From assembly GCA_936450465.1 (NCBI GenBank), contig OW388296.1:37290023-37354022 (forward strand): DNA of 64,000 nt, read 5' to 3'. Below, piece by piece: positions 26,870 to 38,156 of the stretch. The translations under genes were made by a program, and so were the position numbers. Numbering within the stretch: the stretch's first letter is position 1; every line of letters begins with the position of its first letter. This DNA is from Gibbula magus. Its lineage: Eukaryota > Mollusca > Gastropoda > Trochida > Trochidae. The notes under the pieces are model-generated. The model saw nothing but the letters and a program-made list of their open reading frames with translations, was not told the origin of the DNA and did no database searches.

Positions 26870-27635
26870 AGCGATAGACGGGGCGGCTAGATAGCTTCTC
26901 CGCCGATGTCTCGTTAATTAATTAATGATAATTATCACTGCCGCTAAATGAATTTATGAGGTGTATTACATCGCCAAAAAGACATGTTTATGTAATAATT
27001 GTGTAATTGTCATCTGCGGAATTACCTAGTTGGATATCTAAACATTCGATATATGGGAAATTTAAGTTGGTTTATTGAAGGTATCTTTGTGAAATTAACA
27101 ATCAAAATGTTGCGAAACTACGTTGAATTGTGACTATCGCTGAAAATCAAATTCCTCCACATACGTCACAGAAGTCATCCCTTCACGGGTCACACCCCCG
27201 CAGACTTTCATTCTGGTCGCCGGGGCTAAATCAGGCGGTTTTTTAAAAAGCCGTATATAAGTAATTTATGGACCGATTTCAGAAATTCAAAATCGAGCAA
27301 TTGTCAAATTGACATCCCATTTTAATGAATCCGATTTGGACCATATGTCATTTCATCCATCCTTTAATTAAAGAGTTGTGATCATCACGACCCGTGCACA
27401 GCGTGTATTGAGTTGTGTAATGCCAGTGAATCTCCTTTGGCTGCCGCTAATTAGGGGTAATAAATTAATTTCGGTTTAGCTTTGCATTGTCGGACAAAGG
27501 CGTTATTTGTGTAACGGCATGTATATTACATTACATTCAAGAACTGAATTTTGATGACATTTTACTTAGGAGAAATAATTGTGTTTTGTCATGATTGAAC
27601 CATGTTTTAATTATACCCTCCCGCCATCTAGATAA
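26870..27635 (+). promoter_or_regulatory. Candidate regulatory block rich in homeodomain/POU/SOX-like sites
   Basis: It contains TTAATTAATTAATGATAATT (from 26914), CCGCTAATTAGGGGTAATAA and TTAATTTCGG (27446-27475), and TTTGCATTGTC followed by GGACAAAGG (27481-27500), resembling TAAT homeodomain, octamer/SOX and TCF/SOX sites. The part from 27366 to 27635 is duplicated at 28265-28525 with the motifs kept. No gene is visible nearby. The enhancer role is inferred from motif density only; a dispersed repeat is the alternative. Confidence 0.3.
27366..27635 (+). repeat. Local duplication, copy 1, second part
   Basis: It aligns with 28265-28525 at roughly 90% identity (GTGCACAGCGTGTATTGAGT, TGCCGCTAATTAGGGGTAAT and TACCCTCCCGCCAT are shared). 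Confidence 0.8.
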
Positions 27636-27699
27636 TTCCGAATATTTTGTTAGTATCTCACCATAGCATGTGTATTATGCAGCAAATATTTTAAAGAGG

Positions 27700-27936
27700 G
27701 GGACGTGAAGTGATTTGGAGTTTAACGCCCCTCTCAAGAGTATTTCACGGCTGCTAGTATTATGGCAGGGAGAAAGCCCACGAACCATGGTACTACGCTG
27801 AAATTCAGTGTAGCATTGCACCCAAACCTCACTGCGTATAGAACAGTTCTCTACTGCAGACAAAGCTGATGTGATCTTGGCGGGGTTTGAACTCCGGATC
27901 CGAAGCCGAAGACGTTTACCACCCGCTACCCGCCCC
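27700..27936 (-). mobile_element. tRNA-derived SINE
   Basis: Read on the minus strand, the element starts near 27936 with an A-box-like TAGCGGGTGG (27919-27930) and, about 25 bp on, a B-box-like GGAGTTCAAACCCC (27882-27895), the spacing of a tRNA-type pol III promoter. The body has the module seen on the plus strand as GTTTAACGCCCCTCTCAAGA, which recurs in altered form at 59540-59605. It sits at the left edge of copy 2 of the local duplication. No protein is encoded; the 92-codon minus frame across it is spurious. I cannot name the family. Confidence 0.6.
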
Positions 27937-28525
27937 TTATTTTTAAAATACAAATTACATGTTGATTTGAACTTGAAATTATGTCATTTGTTCAAATCAT
28001 TAACATTTATAACAAGAAAGGTTTTACCTTTAGTTTTACTTTTTTACGATATCTGTTTTACTGCCAGAAACTGAGTTTATATTTTGCATTTTATTTGTAT
28101 AGATATATCTCTTATGTAAGTACATTTATACTCAAATATATAGCATTAACTTTCCATGTTTATATTTTATCCAATCTCTCATAACCCAAAAAGATGGTTG
28201 TATATCTATATATATTTGTTATGTGAGGTGAAACCTATGTCTGTGTGTCTGAACAGAATATCTTAATTAAAGAGTTGCGATCATCACGGCCCGTGCACAG
28301 CGTGTATTGAGTTGTGTAATGCCAGTGAATCTCATTTGGCTGCCGCTAATTAGGGGTAATAAATTAATTTCGGTTTCGCTTTGCATTGTCAGACAAAGGC
28401 GTTATTTGTTCAACGGCATGTATATTCCATTACAGTCAAGAACTGAATTTTGTGATTACATTTTACGCAGGAGAGTTAATTGTGTTTTGTAACCATGTTT
28501 TAATTGTACCCTCCCGCCATTTTGT
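27937..28525 (+). repeat. Local duplication, copy 2 (compact)
   Basis: It corresponds to 26358-26663 joined directly to 27366-27635. The ~700 bp that separates these two parts in copy 1 is absent here, with the junction at TATCTTAATTAAAGAGTTG (about 28258-28276). Either copy 2 lost that segment or copy 1 gained it. Confidence 0.8.
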
Positions 28526-29741
28526 ATATATAACGACACCAGACTGGGTGGCGCCAATTTGATTACCTAGGGGTATCAAGATTTAATCTACAATTATGAC
28601 GAACAATACCTATGTCTACGCAGCATGTGATTGTGAAAATTTGCCTTTATCGCGTTTTGTTCTTTTTAGTTGAATGAATTCAAATCACATGTATTCAATG
28701 GTAAATGTCAATATTATTACTTCAAACATAATTGATATATTATAATATACAGAGCATCCTGGAAAATATTATTTGTCAATCTAATTCATTAAGAACCTTA
28801 TATGTTGTTAAATAATGGTCTCTCATAATTAGCTGTGCATACGATTCTGGACGTTTAAAAAGCAGTATTCTAGTCCAATCTGATAGGATTTAAACGCACG
28901 CTTAACATTATTTCCGGTTTGTAGCATTAAAAAGTACCTTAGTTGGCTTAAATATTAGGTTTATTTAATGAATAATGACACTAGTTATGATGATACTGAA
29001 CATTTCTATAAACTCAAGGCTATTTGGCTTGGCTGCTAACAGAGCCATATAAGGTTAACAAGAATTACATATATTGACAATAGGTGTACAACTTAACACG
29101 TGGTGACAGCATATGGATAGTTTGATCTAGGTAGCGATATTTTCTGTTTGAAATAAAGTATTAATATTAAATATTGAAGGCTATACGTTGAACGTTTTTT
29201 AATAAAATTGTTTAAGTGTGGTGATGGTATAAACCAAAATATGAGAAAGATATTTGTCAAGATCATATATTTCCCTTTATCATTATTTTAAGCTGAATCA
29301 ATATAACCCATCATTGTTAACGAGTAATAGTTAAACTACACCGGTATGTAGGTAAGTGAGTTCACAATACATTAAGGTAATATTAATGTCATTGGATATT
29401 AGATGCTATACAAATGCATTAGAATGTCTAGCTTCCAAAGACAAGAAAACGGTACGCACCAGTAAACCTGTTTTATACAATCTTGAAAGCAAACAGATTT
29501 TGCCTATCATCTTGGAGTATTTTTTATTCCAAAATCGTATAACAAATCAGTTCTCTTTAACACTTAATAGTGTAGATATCGCATTTGGTGTGACACTTAC
29601 CATGCTAGTACATTGAGTAGTGAAACGTCCTGAGTTAAAGTCCAGTGATGAAGGTGCTGTGATGGGAGGTTACCGGCTGTCATGTATAGCGTTATAGAAT
29701 TTCATTGAAGTGGATAAGTAATCAATCGTCATGAGTTTCAT
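28526..29741. other. Non-coding stretch
   Basis: AT-rich DNA without a feature I can support. The open frame at 29356-29616 has no recognisable domain and no flanking splice signals that convince me. Confidence 0.5.
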
Positions 29742-30084
29742 AACTACCTGTCGCAATGGAATAGTATACTCAAATAGTACACTTATATCAACATCTTATT
29801 ACATTCAATGCAACAGGTACTGAATATGTATTTTAAAATATTTGTTAAAACTTTGTATATGAACTATATGGCAAGTGAATAAACTTCTCTCAAATAAATT
29901 GCCACACAATCATGGAATATATATTGAATATCTGTCGCAAGTCGTGTCATACTCAAAAGGACATTAAATCAGCTTGTCACACATCCTTACATCCTATGCA
30001 TCATGTAAAGAATGTATGCTAAGATCACATCTTTGTTTATGAACTATATGGTATGTGAGTAAACCTAGTATCTTGTGATTATAT
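29742..30084 (+). repeat. Degenerate outlying copies of the 86-bp repeat
   Basis: TGTCGCAATGGAATAGTATACTC (about 29748) and TGTCGCAAGTCGTGTCATAC (about 29933) begin blocks that match the 86-bp monomer in order. They are spaced about 185 bp because they retain an extra segment containing TATGAACTATATGG (29857, 30040). They look like the older form from which the regular array arose. Confidence 0.6.
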
Positions 30085-31084
<1,000 letters not shown>

Positions 31085-31689
31085 CATGAGAGCGTAGATT
31101 TTGTAGATTTTGTCAAAATGTGGAAACTGAAGTTCAATTTATTTCAGAATTCCACTTTTACAACGACCTCAGAAGTAATTTAATCAAGATGTTTATAATG
31201 TAACGGGGCCTTTAGATCTTTTTATCAAAATGTTAACGGAAAATAGCCCCAAACGCATACAATGCATCTGTACAACCATAAGAAATATGGTTTATAGATG
31301 GAAATTATTTTTATCATTCTTATATCTATTTACTTTCTTATTTAATTACTATTATAAACCCGTATCATTGCTATTTTACCTACCTATATTTACGAATATG
31401 GTGTACACTGTTTTATCTTGTAAAGTGTCCCATTAGCCAAAACTTGGCTCGTTGTTTAATTTATAGTTTATGTCCTTTATACATGCTTTTAACAATGTAT
31501 ATTTAACTTGTGACATTATGATAAAATATATCTGTCTGTCTGCCTGTCTATATCTATCATAACTGTGTATCTGAACTGCTATATCGATCCATCTATATTC
31601 ATTTTTATGTAAGTAGATATGTTCATGAGATGAAACTTATAATATCTGTGTAAGTTACTAAATCATGTTAGTCATTATGCCGAATTGGT
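31085..31689. other. Non-coding stretch
   Basis: No gene recognised. It includes a short TCTGTCTGTCTGCCTGTC simple repeat near 31530. Confidence 0.5.
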
Positions 31690-32634
31690 CATACTTTCAT
31701 CAAAGGTAATTTTTTCTATTAAAGACATTTGTATCATCAAAGTAATTTTTTTTGTTTACCAAAGTCAATTTCTTCACCAAAGTAAATTTTTCATTAAAGT
31801 CATATTATTATCAAAAACAATTTGTTCATCAAATTAAATGTTTAAATTAACAACATTTATGTTATCAAAGTAATTTTTTTCATCAAAGTCAATCTTTTCA
31901 TCAAAGTCATTTTTATCATCAAAGTTAACTTTTTCATCAGAGTAATTTTTCTCATTAAAATCAATTATTTCATCAAAGTCAAATTCTTCATCAAATTAAT
32001 TTCTTTTTTTAAAGTAAAATATACCATCAAAGTAACATTTTTCATCAAAGTAAATTTTTTTCATTGAAGTCATTTTTTTCATCAAAGTAACTTTTTTCAT
32101 CAAAATGTATTCTCTATTTAGGTAACTTTTGCAATTAATATTAATTAATCCATTAAAGCAAATATTTCCATCAGAATAATTTTTTCATCAAAGTCTTTTT
32201 TCCCATCAAAGTCAAAATCTTCATACATATCATTTTTGTCTTCATCAAAGTCATATACTCCATTCAAGTCACTTTTTCTTTAAAAGCATTTCTTTTCATC
32301 AAAATAGTTTTTAATTAGAGTAATGTTTTGTAAGCAATGTTCAAAGCAACTTTTTTCAATACAGTTACGTTTTGATGAAATTATTTTATTTTTTATTACA
32401 ACATGGTAAAAAACCTGTCTGAATATTTACAAAACTTTAATCTTATTTAATCACCTTTACAAATATTTAATCTCAGAGTAAATATGGAGTAAATATGGAT
32501 TAAATGTGATATTTACTCCCCTTTACTCTGTTGTAAATTGTGTCTTTAATCCGGAGTAAAGGGGAGTAAAGGGGATTAAATGACATCTTTAATCCATATT
32601 TAATCCGGATTAAATAGGACTTTTTCATCCAGTG
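31690..32634 (-). mobile_element. Degenerate TTTGATGAA-repeat element, reverse copy
   Basis: On the plus strand 31690-32350 is made of units such as TTTTTCATCAAAGTCA, the reverse complement of the unit at 18060-19870. It is followed by an AT-rich end with several TTTAATCC, AGTAAATATGG and GGAGTAAAGG blocks and ends with TTTTTCATCCAGTG at 32634. The last 60 bases are 44/60 identical to the reverse complement of the start of the forward copy at 17821. Either the two blocks are the ends of one 14.8 kb unit or they are two separate insertions of the same family in opposite orientation. Confidence 0.6.
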
Positions 32635-33167
32635 TAAGATGCAATATTGCATTTCCACTTTCTAATCATGAATAAAACAAACAACAAATATAAGAACCAA
32701 ATTTATTCAACTAAGTATACATGTATTGAACATTATTTTGTGTAAGTGTTTGAAGTTTGGGAATTACATAGGAACAGTGAAATTAACTTTTATCATAAAA
32801 TTTATTTTAAAATAATTTGGGAAATATTTGATTTTATTTACTCTCATAATTAAATTGAATATTAATTTGATTTACTATTACACTGTTTTGTGTAGTCTTT
32901 CTCTGAGGCTGCTCAAGTTTGCTGCAAAGTGGAAAACAATATTTCTAAAACATTGGCACATTCTCATATCCAAGAGAAGAGAAGGATTTGGATATCAGTT
33001 CACACATTCAGCATATATCACTTCTTATGACAATGTTTATGTATATCATTTGCTGAAATCAAAGGATCACACCTTCAGCACGAATATTTTACTGCACATA
33101 CAGTCCATTCCTAATGGGTTTTTTTGTGTTCTCTTGTATATAGGGACTCCCATCACCTGTAACAACA
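32635..33167. other. Non-coding stretch before the LTR retrotransposon
   Basis: No recognisable gene. The open frame 32828-33175 ends inside the left LTR and is not supported as coding. Confidence 0.5.
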
Positions 33168-33172
33168 ATAAT

Positions 33173-33275
33173 TAGATAGATGTGTCATTTATGTTGATGT
33201 GTATTATGTTCCAGGTGACTCATCAGTCATCCTCTGTTCTTGAATAAAGACAATGGAAGATAGAATACCTGTCTA
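33173..33275 (+). repeat. Left LTR (103 bp)
   Basis: It begins TAGATAG and ends CTGTCTA, an imperfect terminal inverted repeat instead of the usual TG...CA. It contains an AP-1-like TGACTCA (33216-33222) and a polyadenylation signal AATAAA (33243-33248). It differs from the right LTR at only two positions (33182 G/A and the C/A in the GACAATGG block). It is very short for the family. Confidence 0.9.
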
Positions 33276-33288
33276 TGACTGATGAGCC
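33276..33288 (+). promoter_or_regulatory. Primer-binding site, complementary to the element's own LTR
   Basis: The bases right after the left LTR are TGACTGATGAG; they do not start with TGG as tRNA-primed sites do. They are exactly complementary over 11 nt to CTCATCAGTCA at 33219-33229 inside the LTR. If transcription starts near 33219, the RNA 5' end could pair here and prime reverse transcription, as in Tf1-type self-priming elements. The pairing is seen; the mechanism is inferred. Confidence 0.5.
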
Positions 33289-33320
33289 CAGACACTTGAG
33301 AACTAAGTGTGACTAACTGA

Positions 33321-34454
33321 CAATGCCAAAACTTACCTGCCCTGTGGGAGTCCCAGGACCTTGATGCAGCATTCGCCGCTGCCCTCGCAACAGCTCTACA
33401 GATGCACGATAAATCCGCACACTCTCTGTCAGCCCCATCAAAACTCAAGCTGGATCCACCCAAGATTGGCTCTGGATGCAACTCGGATCAATGGTCAGCT
33501 TTCACAAGGCAATGGGCAGATCTTCTTGGCGATCCAAAAACAGACCGTACCCTCGAAGAAATCGTGACCTTCATAGCTAAGAAGGAACAGGGTAAAGCCA
33601 CCAGGAGTGCGGTTGGTGACAGTGCAGGATCTGCCAGCTACACGTCCAAACAAAGCAACCACCCACCCATTCACGGTAGGTGCTGGGCATGTGGCGGTGC
33701 AGGCCACAGTCAGCGCAATGATAGCGATGCCAGAGCTAAGTGGTGCTCTGCCTGGTCATCAAAGTGTTCCAAGTGTTCTGTAACAGGGCATTACCCATCA
33801 TCATGCAGCAGATGTTTAACATGCAAGAAGTGGGGACACAGAGATGGTAATTCAAAGTTCTGCTTCGCCAACAAGGAGTCCAAAGACTCAGCACCTAATC
33901 GAGGAACCAAGGACAAAGATAGGACGAATGCATACCAAACTGAGGACAGTCTCCTGTCATGTGAGCAGCTGTGTACCTCAAGTCTCAACACAAACAACAA
34001 CAAACGGCCTGACCCTCCACACAGATCACCAATTGCTCATCACATCCTCGACGACAAATGGATTGAACGGCCTTCAAAACCCCACCCAACGGTTGTGATC
34101 GACTTAATTCCCCTGTCGAAGGACCAAGAAGAGCTTGGCTATCCCATCAACGATAGCTGCAAACTCAAAAGACTTTCCATCCCTATGGTGGCTGACTCCG
34201 GTTGCCAGAGCTCAGTGATCCCAATCCACATTGCTTTCGCCATGGGATACACGAGGAGCGATATCATGCCTGTCAAACTCACAATGCGTGGTGCCATAAG
34301 GGAGGACCTGGGAATTGAGGGAGGCATTGTAGTGTGTACATGCATAAACGATGAGGCAGGGTCAATTAGGTCATCCAGACAACTCATATATGTGTCTTCG
34401 CAGATGGAAAAGGCATTCCTGTGTAGAGAAGCACTCGAGAAGCTGGGAGCATAG
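33321..34454 (+). pseudogene. Gag nucleocapsid + aspartic protease region of the LTR element
   Basis: An open frame runs from 33321 with the first ATG at 33402 (350 codons from there to the TAG at 34452). Numbering from that ATG, three CCHC-like zinc clusters follow one another: C94-C97-H102-C115, C122-C125-H130-C135 and C138-C141-H146-C154. They would bind the RNA genome. A retropepsin-like active site ADSG lies at 264-267. The region before the knuckles is only about 90 residues, too short for a Ty3/gypsy capsid domain, so the capsid core is inferred to be deleted near residue 39. Just after the protease the frame closes and the next recognisable piece is already the end of the reverse-transcriptase palm. 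Family assignment is firm; deletion points are inferred. Confidence 0.85.
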
Positions 34455-34458
34455 CATC

Positions 34459-34668
34459 ATGGCAGACTTTCCTGACAAATTGAAATGTGTTGACGACACA
34501 TGCATGTGGGCAGAATCAATTGAGGCATCCTTCTTTCAAAACTGTAAGTGGCTCGATTTATGTTCGCGCAACGGCATCACCCTCAACCCAAGAAAGTTTC
34601 AGTTTGCCCAAGACGCAGTAGAATTTGCAGGCCTCACAGTGACACCATTAAAGTCAAACCGAGTGTGA
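34459..34668 (+). pseudogene. Reverse transcriptase remnant (end of palm)
   Basis: In a frame shifted relative to the protease, the sequence contains CVDDTCMW, the catalytic Y/F-x-D-D block with Cys in the first position, then LCSRNGITLNPRKFQFAQ and VEFAGLTVTP, the blocks that follow it in Ty3/gypsy enzymes. The fingers and most of the palm, about 200 residues including the first catalytic Asp, are absent. The frame ends at a TGA at 34666-34668, where the connection and RNase H part continues in another frame. This copy cannot make a working polymerase. Confidence 0.85.
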
Positions 34669-35213
34669 AATTTCTTGACTCAGTTCTGAAGTTCCCTACA
34701 CCAAAAGACATTTCAGGAGCTAGAGCATGGTTTGGACTTGTGAACCAAGGAGCTTATGCTTTTGCTGTCGCCACACAGATGAAACCTTTCAGACACCTGC
34801 TCAAACCATCCACTGAGTTCACTTGGACTGACGACCTCAATGCCTTGTTCGAACAGTCAAAGCAAGTCATAGTGTCAGAAATGAAGGATAGTGTGCGACT
34901 CTTTGACCCATCACGTACCACATGTTTATCAACCGACTGGTCTGTGGATGGGGTTGGATTTCTATTGAGACAGAAGTATTGTCGCTGCATCTGTTTGACC
35001 CCAACTTGCTGTCCTGATGGATGGAAGCTTTGTCTTGTGGGCAGTCGATTTACAACCCCAGCTGAAAGTCGATATGCTCCTATTGAAGGGGAAGCCCTTG
35101 CTGTGGCCTACGCACTCCACCAAACACGGTACTATGTACTTGGATGCTCTGATCTCATAGTTGCTACCAACCACAAACCCCTCTTGAGGATCTTGAATGA
35201 TCGCTCTGACTGA
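34650..35213 (+). pseudogene. RT thumb/connection and RNase H segment
   Basis: Continues in the frame of the Gag-protease part. KFPTPKDISGARAWFGLVN and FTWTDD match the thumb/connection, and STDWSVDGVGFLL, ESRYAPIEGEALAVAYAL and VATNHKPLL are the RNase H blocks of Ty3/gypsy elements (D, E and D of the active site are kept). The frame ends with TGA at 35211-35213; the end of RNase H (LVHVSGVKN) is found in the next frame, so a one- or two-base shift lies near 35205. Confidence 0.85.
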
Positions 35214-37005
35214 AATCAGCAACAGGCGACTCCTCAATCTCAAAGAGAAAACATTAGCATACAAATTCACCTTGGTGCATGTCTCAGGTGTGAAAAACAG
35301 GGGACCTGGTGCTGTCTCACGATATCCCCCTACAACATGTGAGCAAGAATCTTTTCAAGACATCTTGCCACAGCCTGAGGCGTCCACTCTCCATAACATG
35401 GATACTGTAGACCTGGCTGACGATGACCATGCGGTGGCAGGAGCGACCACCACACTACACTCTGTCTCAAATATGGTCACATGGGACATGGTCAGGGAGG
35501 CAACAACTTCGGATGAAATCCTTTCAGAGCTTATGTCTACCTTGCAGCACGGTATGCCTTCTCATTGCCAGGACCTACCACAGCATCTCCGCGCTTATCA
35601 CCGCTATGAACAAAGCCTCTCTTGCCTGGGTGGTGTTATACTCATGGGCCAGAGAATTGTCATACCCAGGAAGAGCATCCTATCTTCTCTCCATGCTGCC
35701 CACCAAGGCGTCAATACCATGTGTCAACGTGCCACAGACTCAGTCTTCTGGCCAGGCATTTCCACTGACATACACAGAGTCCGGGATGAGTGTACTCACT
35801 GTCACAGAATCGCCAAATCTAATGCCATGCAGCCACCAAGTGACATCACAGCTCCTGACTACCCATTCCAGAAGATATGCTGTGACCATTTTCTCCACAA
35901 CAGCACTGAATATTTGGTACTCGTGGACAGATACTCTAATTGGCCTATGGTATTCAAGTCAGACTCAGGTGCAGTAGGTCTGATCAAGAATCTACGGGAA
36001 TCATTTGTGACATTTGGTGTTCTCGAGGAGCTCACATCGGACGGCGGACCCCAATTCACGTCTGGCAAAACCCAGGAGTTCCTGACATCCTGGGGTGTAC
36101 ATCATCGTCTCACCTCTGTAGCCAACCCCCATGCAAACTGCAGAGCAGAAGTTGCAGTAAAGACCGTGAAGAGGATGCTGACCGATAACACAGGCCCTAC
36201 TGGCTCTCTCAATGTTGACTCATTTCAACGGGCAATGCTCATCTACAGGAATTCTGTGGACCAAGAAACGAAGACCTCACCTGCTATGGTCCTTTTTGGT
36301 AGACCCATCAGGGACCCTATTCCAATCCCCTTGGGGAGATACTGTCCACACACTACATGGCAGGAAACCATAACAAACAGAGAGGTGGCCTTGGCCAAGC
36401 GTCACTCAAGAGAGCGGGAGAAAAGGTCCTTACATACCAGACAACTTGCGCCGTTGAAAGTTGGTGACCATGTGTATGCACAGAACCTTGTGGGTAATCA
36501 TCCGAGACGCTGGGACCGAACGGGGATTGTCGTTGAGGTACGTCAGTTCCATCAGTATGCAATACGGATGGATGGTTCTGGCAGAGTGACACAGAGAAAC
36601 CAGCAACATCTGAGGAAGTTCAGCCCATTCCAACCAAACCCTGCCAAACCTGACCCTGTCCTCACACTCCCCAGGATGGACACCGGCGGAAAGATCAAGA
36701 CGCTGCCCTCTCCTATGCCTGTGACAGTGCCACCTCTGACAGCACCAGCGCCAGATCCAGACACTGTGCCAGACACGGTCACCGCTCCATCCATAGAACC
36801 CATCGCTGCACCTCCTCCGCCATCACCTGTTCACCAGGAGCAACCAGCTGACACCGTATCGGCGCCATCAGAGGTGGGTCCTGCTCGGCCAGGTACCAAG
36901 CTACCACTATACCTTAGACGTCTAATGCCTCACAACCAGCCAGGTGTTAGGGAAACAGTGCCGCCGTCAAGACACCAAACGGATAAATGTGCCCCTGTAC
37001 TTTGA
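35197..37005 (+). pseudogene. RNase H end and integrase of the LTR element
   Basis: A 602-codon open frame. It starts with the last RNase H block, then has the integrase zinc-binding domain (H166, H169, C199, C202, with FWPGIS between them) and the catalytic core with D230, D282 (TSDGGPQF) and E318 (RAEVAV). The D282-E318 spacing of 35 residues is the canonical D,D-35-E. A basic segment and a proline-rich tail (about 480-580) follow. Integrase would cut and join the cDNA to target DNA. This part is intact as a frame but has no start of its own and depends on the broken upstream frames, so it is scored as part of a defective polyprotein. Confidence 0.88.
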
Positions 37006-37271
37006 ACCCAGGGTCCTCAGTGGGTCACAATAATACCCCCCTGGAGGAGAGATGAGATCTCTATAACAGTGTTGTGTAGTGATTGAGGAATGATCAGTCA
37101 CAAGTTTTATGTGAAATTCCCTTAGACTATTGTTCTCTTCATTTGATACTTTATATGTCTTACAAACATGACTGTGGACTTTAAGGATTGGACAATCCAC
37201 TCAGAACTTTCGTTGTCGTTAACTCGGGTCATGTGGACAAGTTTTACACGTACCCTTTAAAACTTCTCCCC

Positions 37272-37283
37272 AGGGAAGTGAGA
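37272..37283 (+). promoter_or_regulatory. Polypurine tract
   Basis: AGGGAAGTGAGA lies directly upstream of the right LTR, the expected place for plus-strand priming. It is purine apart from one T. Confidence 0.6.
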
Positions 37284-37386
37284 TAGATAGATATGTCATT
37301 TATGTTGATGTGTATTATGTTCCAGGTGACTCATCAGTCATCCTCTGTTCTTGAATAAAGAAAATGGAAGATAGAATACCTGTCTA
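37284..37386 (+). repeat. Right LTR (103 bp)
   Basis: Partner of the left LTR with two differences; it has the same TAGATAG...CTGTCTA ends, TGACTCA and AATAAA (37354-37359). It is followed directly by the ATAAT duplication. Confidence 0.9.
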
Positions 37387-37391
37387 ATAAT

Positions 37392-38156
37392 AAATCTTTC
37401 TTGATGCTGCATATGTTTACACATGCTTAATTCAATACATGTTGTTTTTTTTATTTGGTATAGGACCTTTGATATTTTTATGTCAGCCAAGTGAAATAAT
37501 TCTAAACATCTACAACCTCAGTCTAATTTCATCACAAAACAAATAAATAGTTATCAAACAAAATATTGAAATCCTTTTTGGAAAGCCATTTCTTTGAAAA
37601 TTTAAATATGCATATACATTCATGATCACGAACTCATGGCTTCTAATTTGTATTTTTTAAAATACCAGTAGTAATTTCTACTACATTAATTGCTATATGG
37701 ATCTGAATTTGGATATCTGTCTAATATATTTCATTGAAAGCAAATGTCGATATTTAAAAAATAATTTCCTGAAGTTGAAGACTAATCAATTATAAAAGTT
37801 TTTTTAAAAAGGCGAGTCATGCACACATTCACATTTTACCAAAGAAATAGTTCTCATATAAGTTCTCATAATTGACATGTTAATGAATCTCAGGGCTAAA
37901 ATTAACACTAGTCATTCAGCCCGAGGTTAGTAAAAATTACCATGGTTATCAAAATTTGGATACTGCCATTACTTTGTGTGCCAGACAAATTTCTTAATCA
38001 CTTTGGAAGATTGTGAGCGCGTATCGAAAAATGGATCTGCAAAACACACTCGACGGGAGCCACGCGGTTTGAGAGACTGATAATGTTGTTTTCCTCGACT
38101 GAGATTGAAAATTCAAGTAATATTTATATTTTTAAAAGAACATGTCAATACACATA
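37392..38156. other. Non-coding stretch
   Basis: AT-rich DNA between the LTR element and the TA-flanked transposon. No feature supported. Confidence 0.5.

Larger units (their letters stand above)
33168..37391 (+). mobile_element. Ty3/gypsy-type LTR retrotransposon, internally deleted copy
   Basis: Target-site duplication ATAAT (33168-33172 and 37387-37391) flanks two 103-bp LTRs that differ at two positions. Between them, in order, are Gag zinc knuckles, aspartic protease, a reverse-transcriptase remnant, RNase H and an HHCC + DDE integrase; PR-RT-RH-IN is the Ty3/gypsy order. There is no env and no chromodomain I can see. The capsid part of Gag and most of reverse transcriptase are missing, and two frame changes plus one stop break the reading. 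The high LTR identity suggests recent insertion, so the copy was probably mobilised already defective. Confidence 0.92.

Noticed and set aside
27675..27953. 92-codon minus-strand frame
   Set aside because: It covers the SINE and reads through its pol III promoter region; not a gene.
32828..33175. 115-codon plus-strand frame
   Set aside because: It ends inside the left LTR that was inserted later, and its composition is that of AT-rich non-coding DNA.
33168..37391. Endogenous retrovirus with envelope
   Set aside because: After integrase there is only a proline-rich tail, then the polypurine tract and LTR; no env-like frame with membrane segments.
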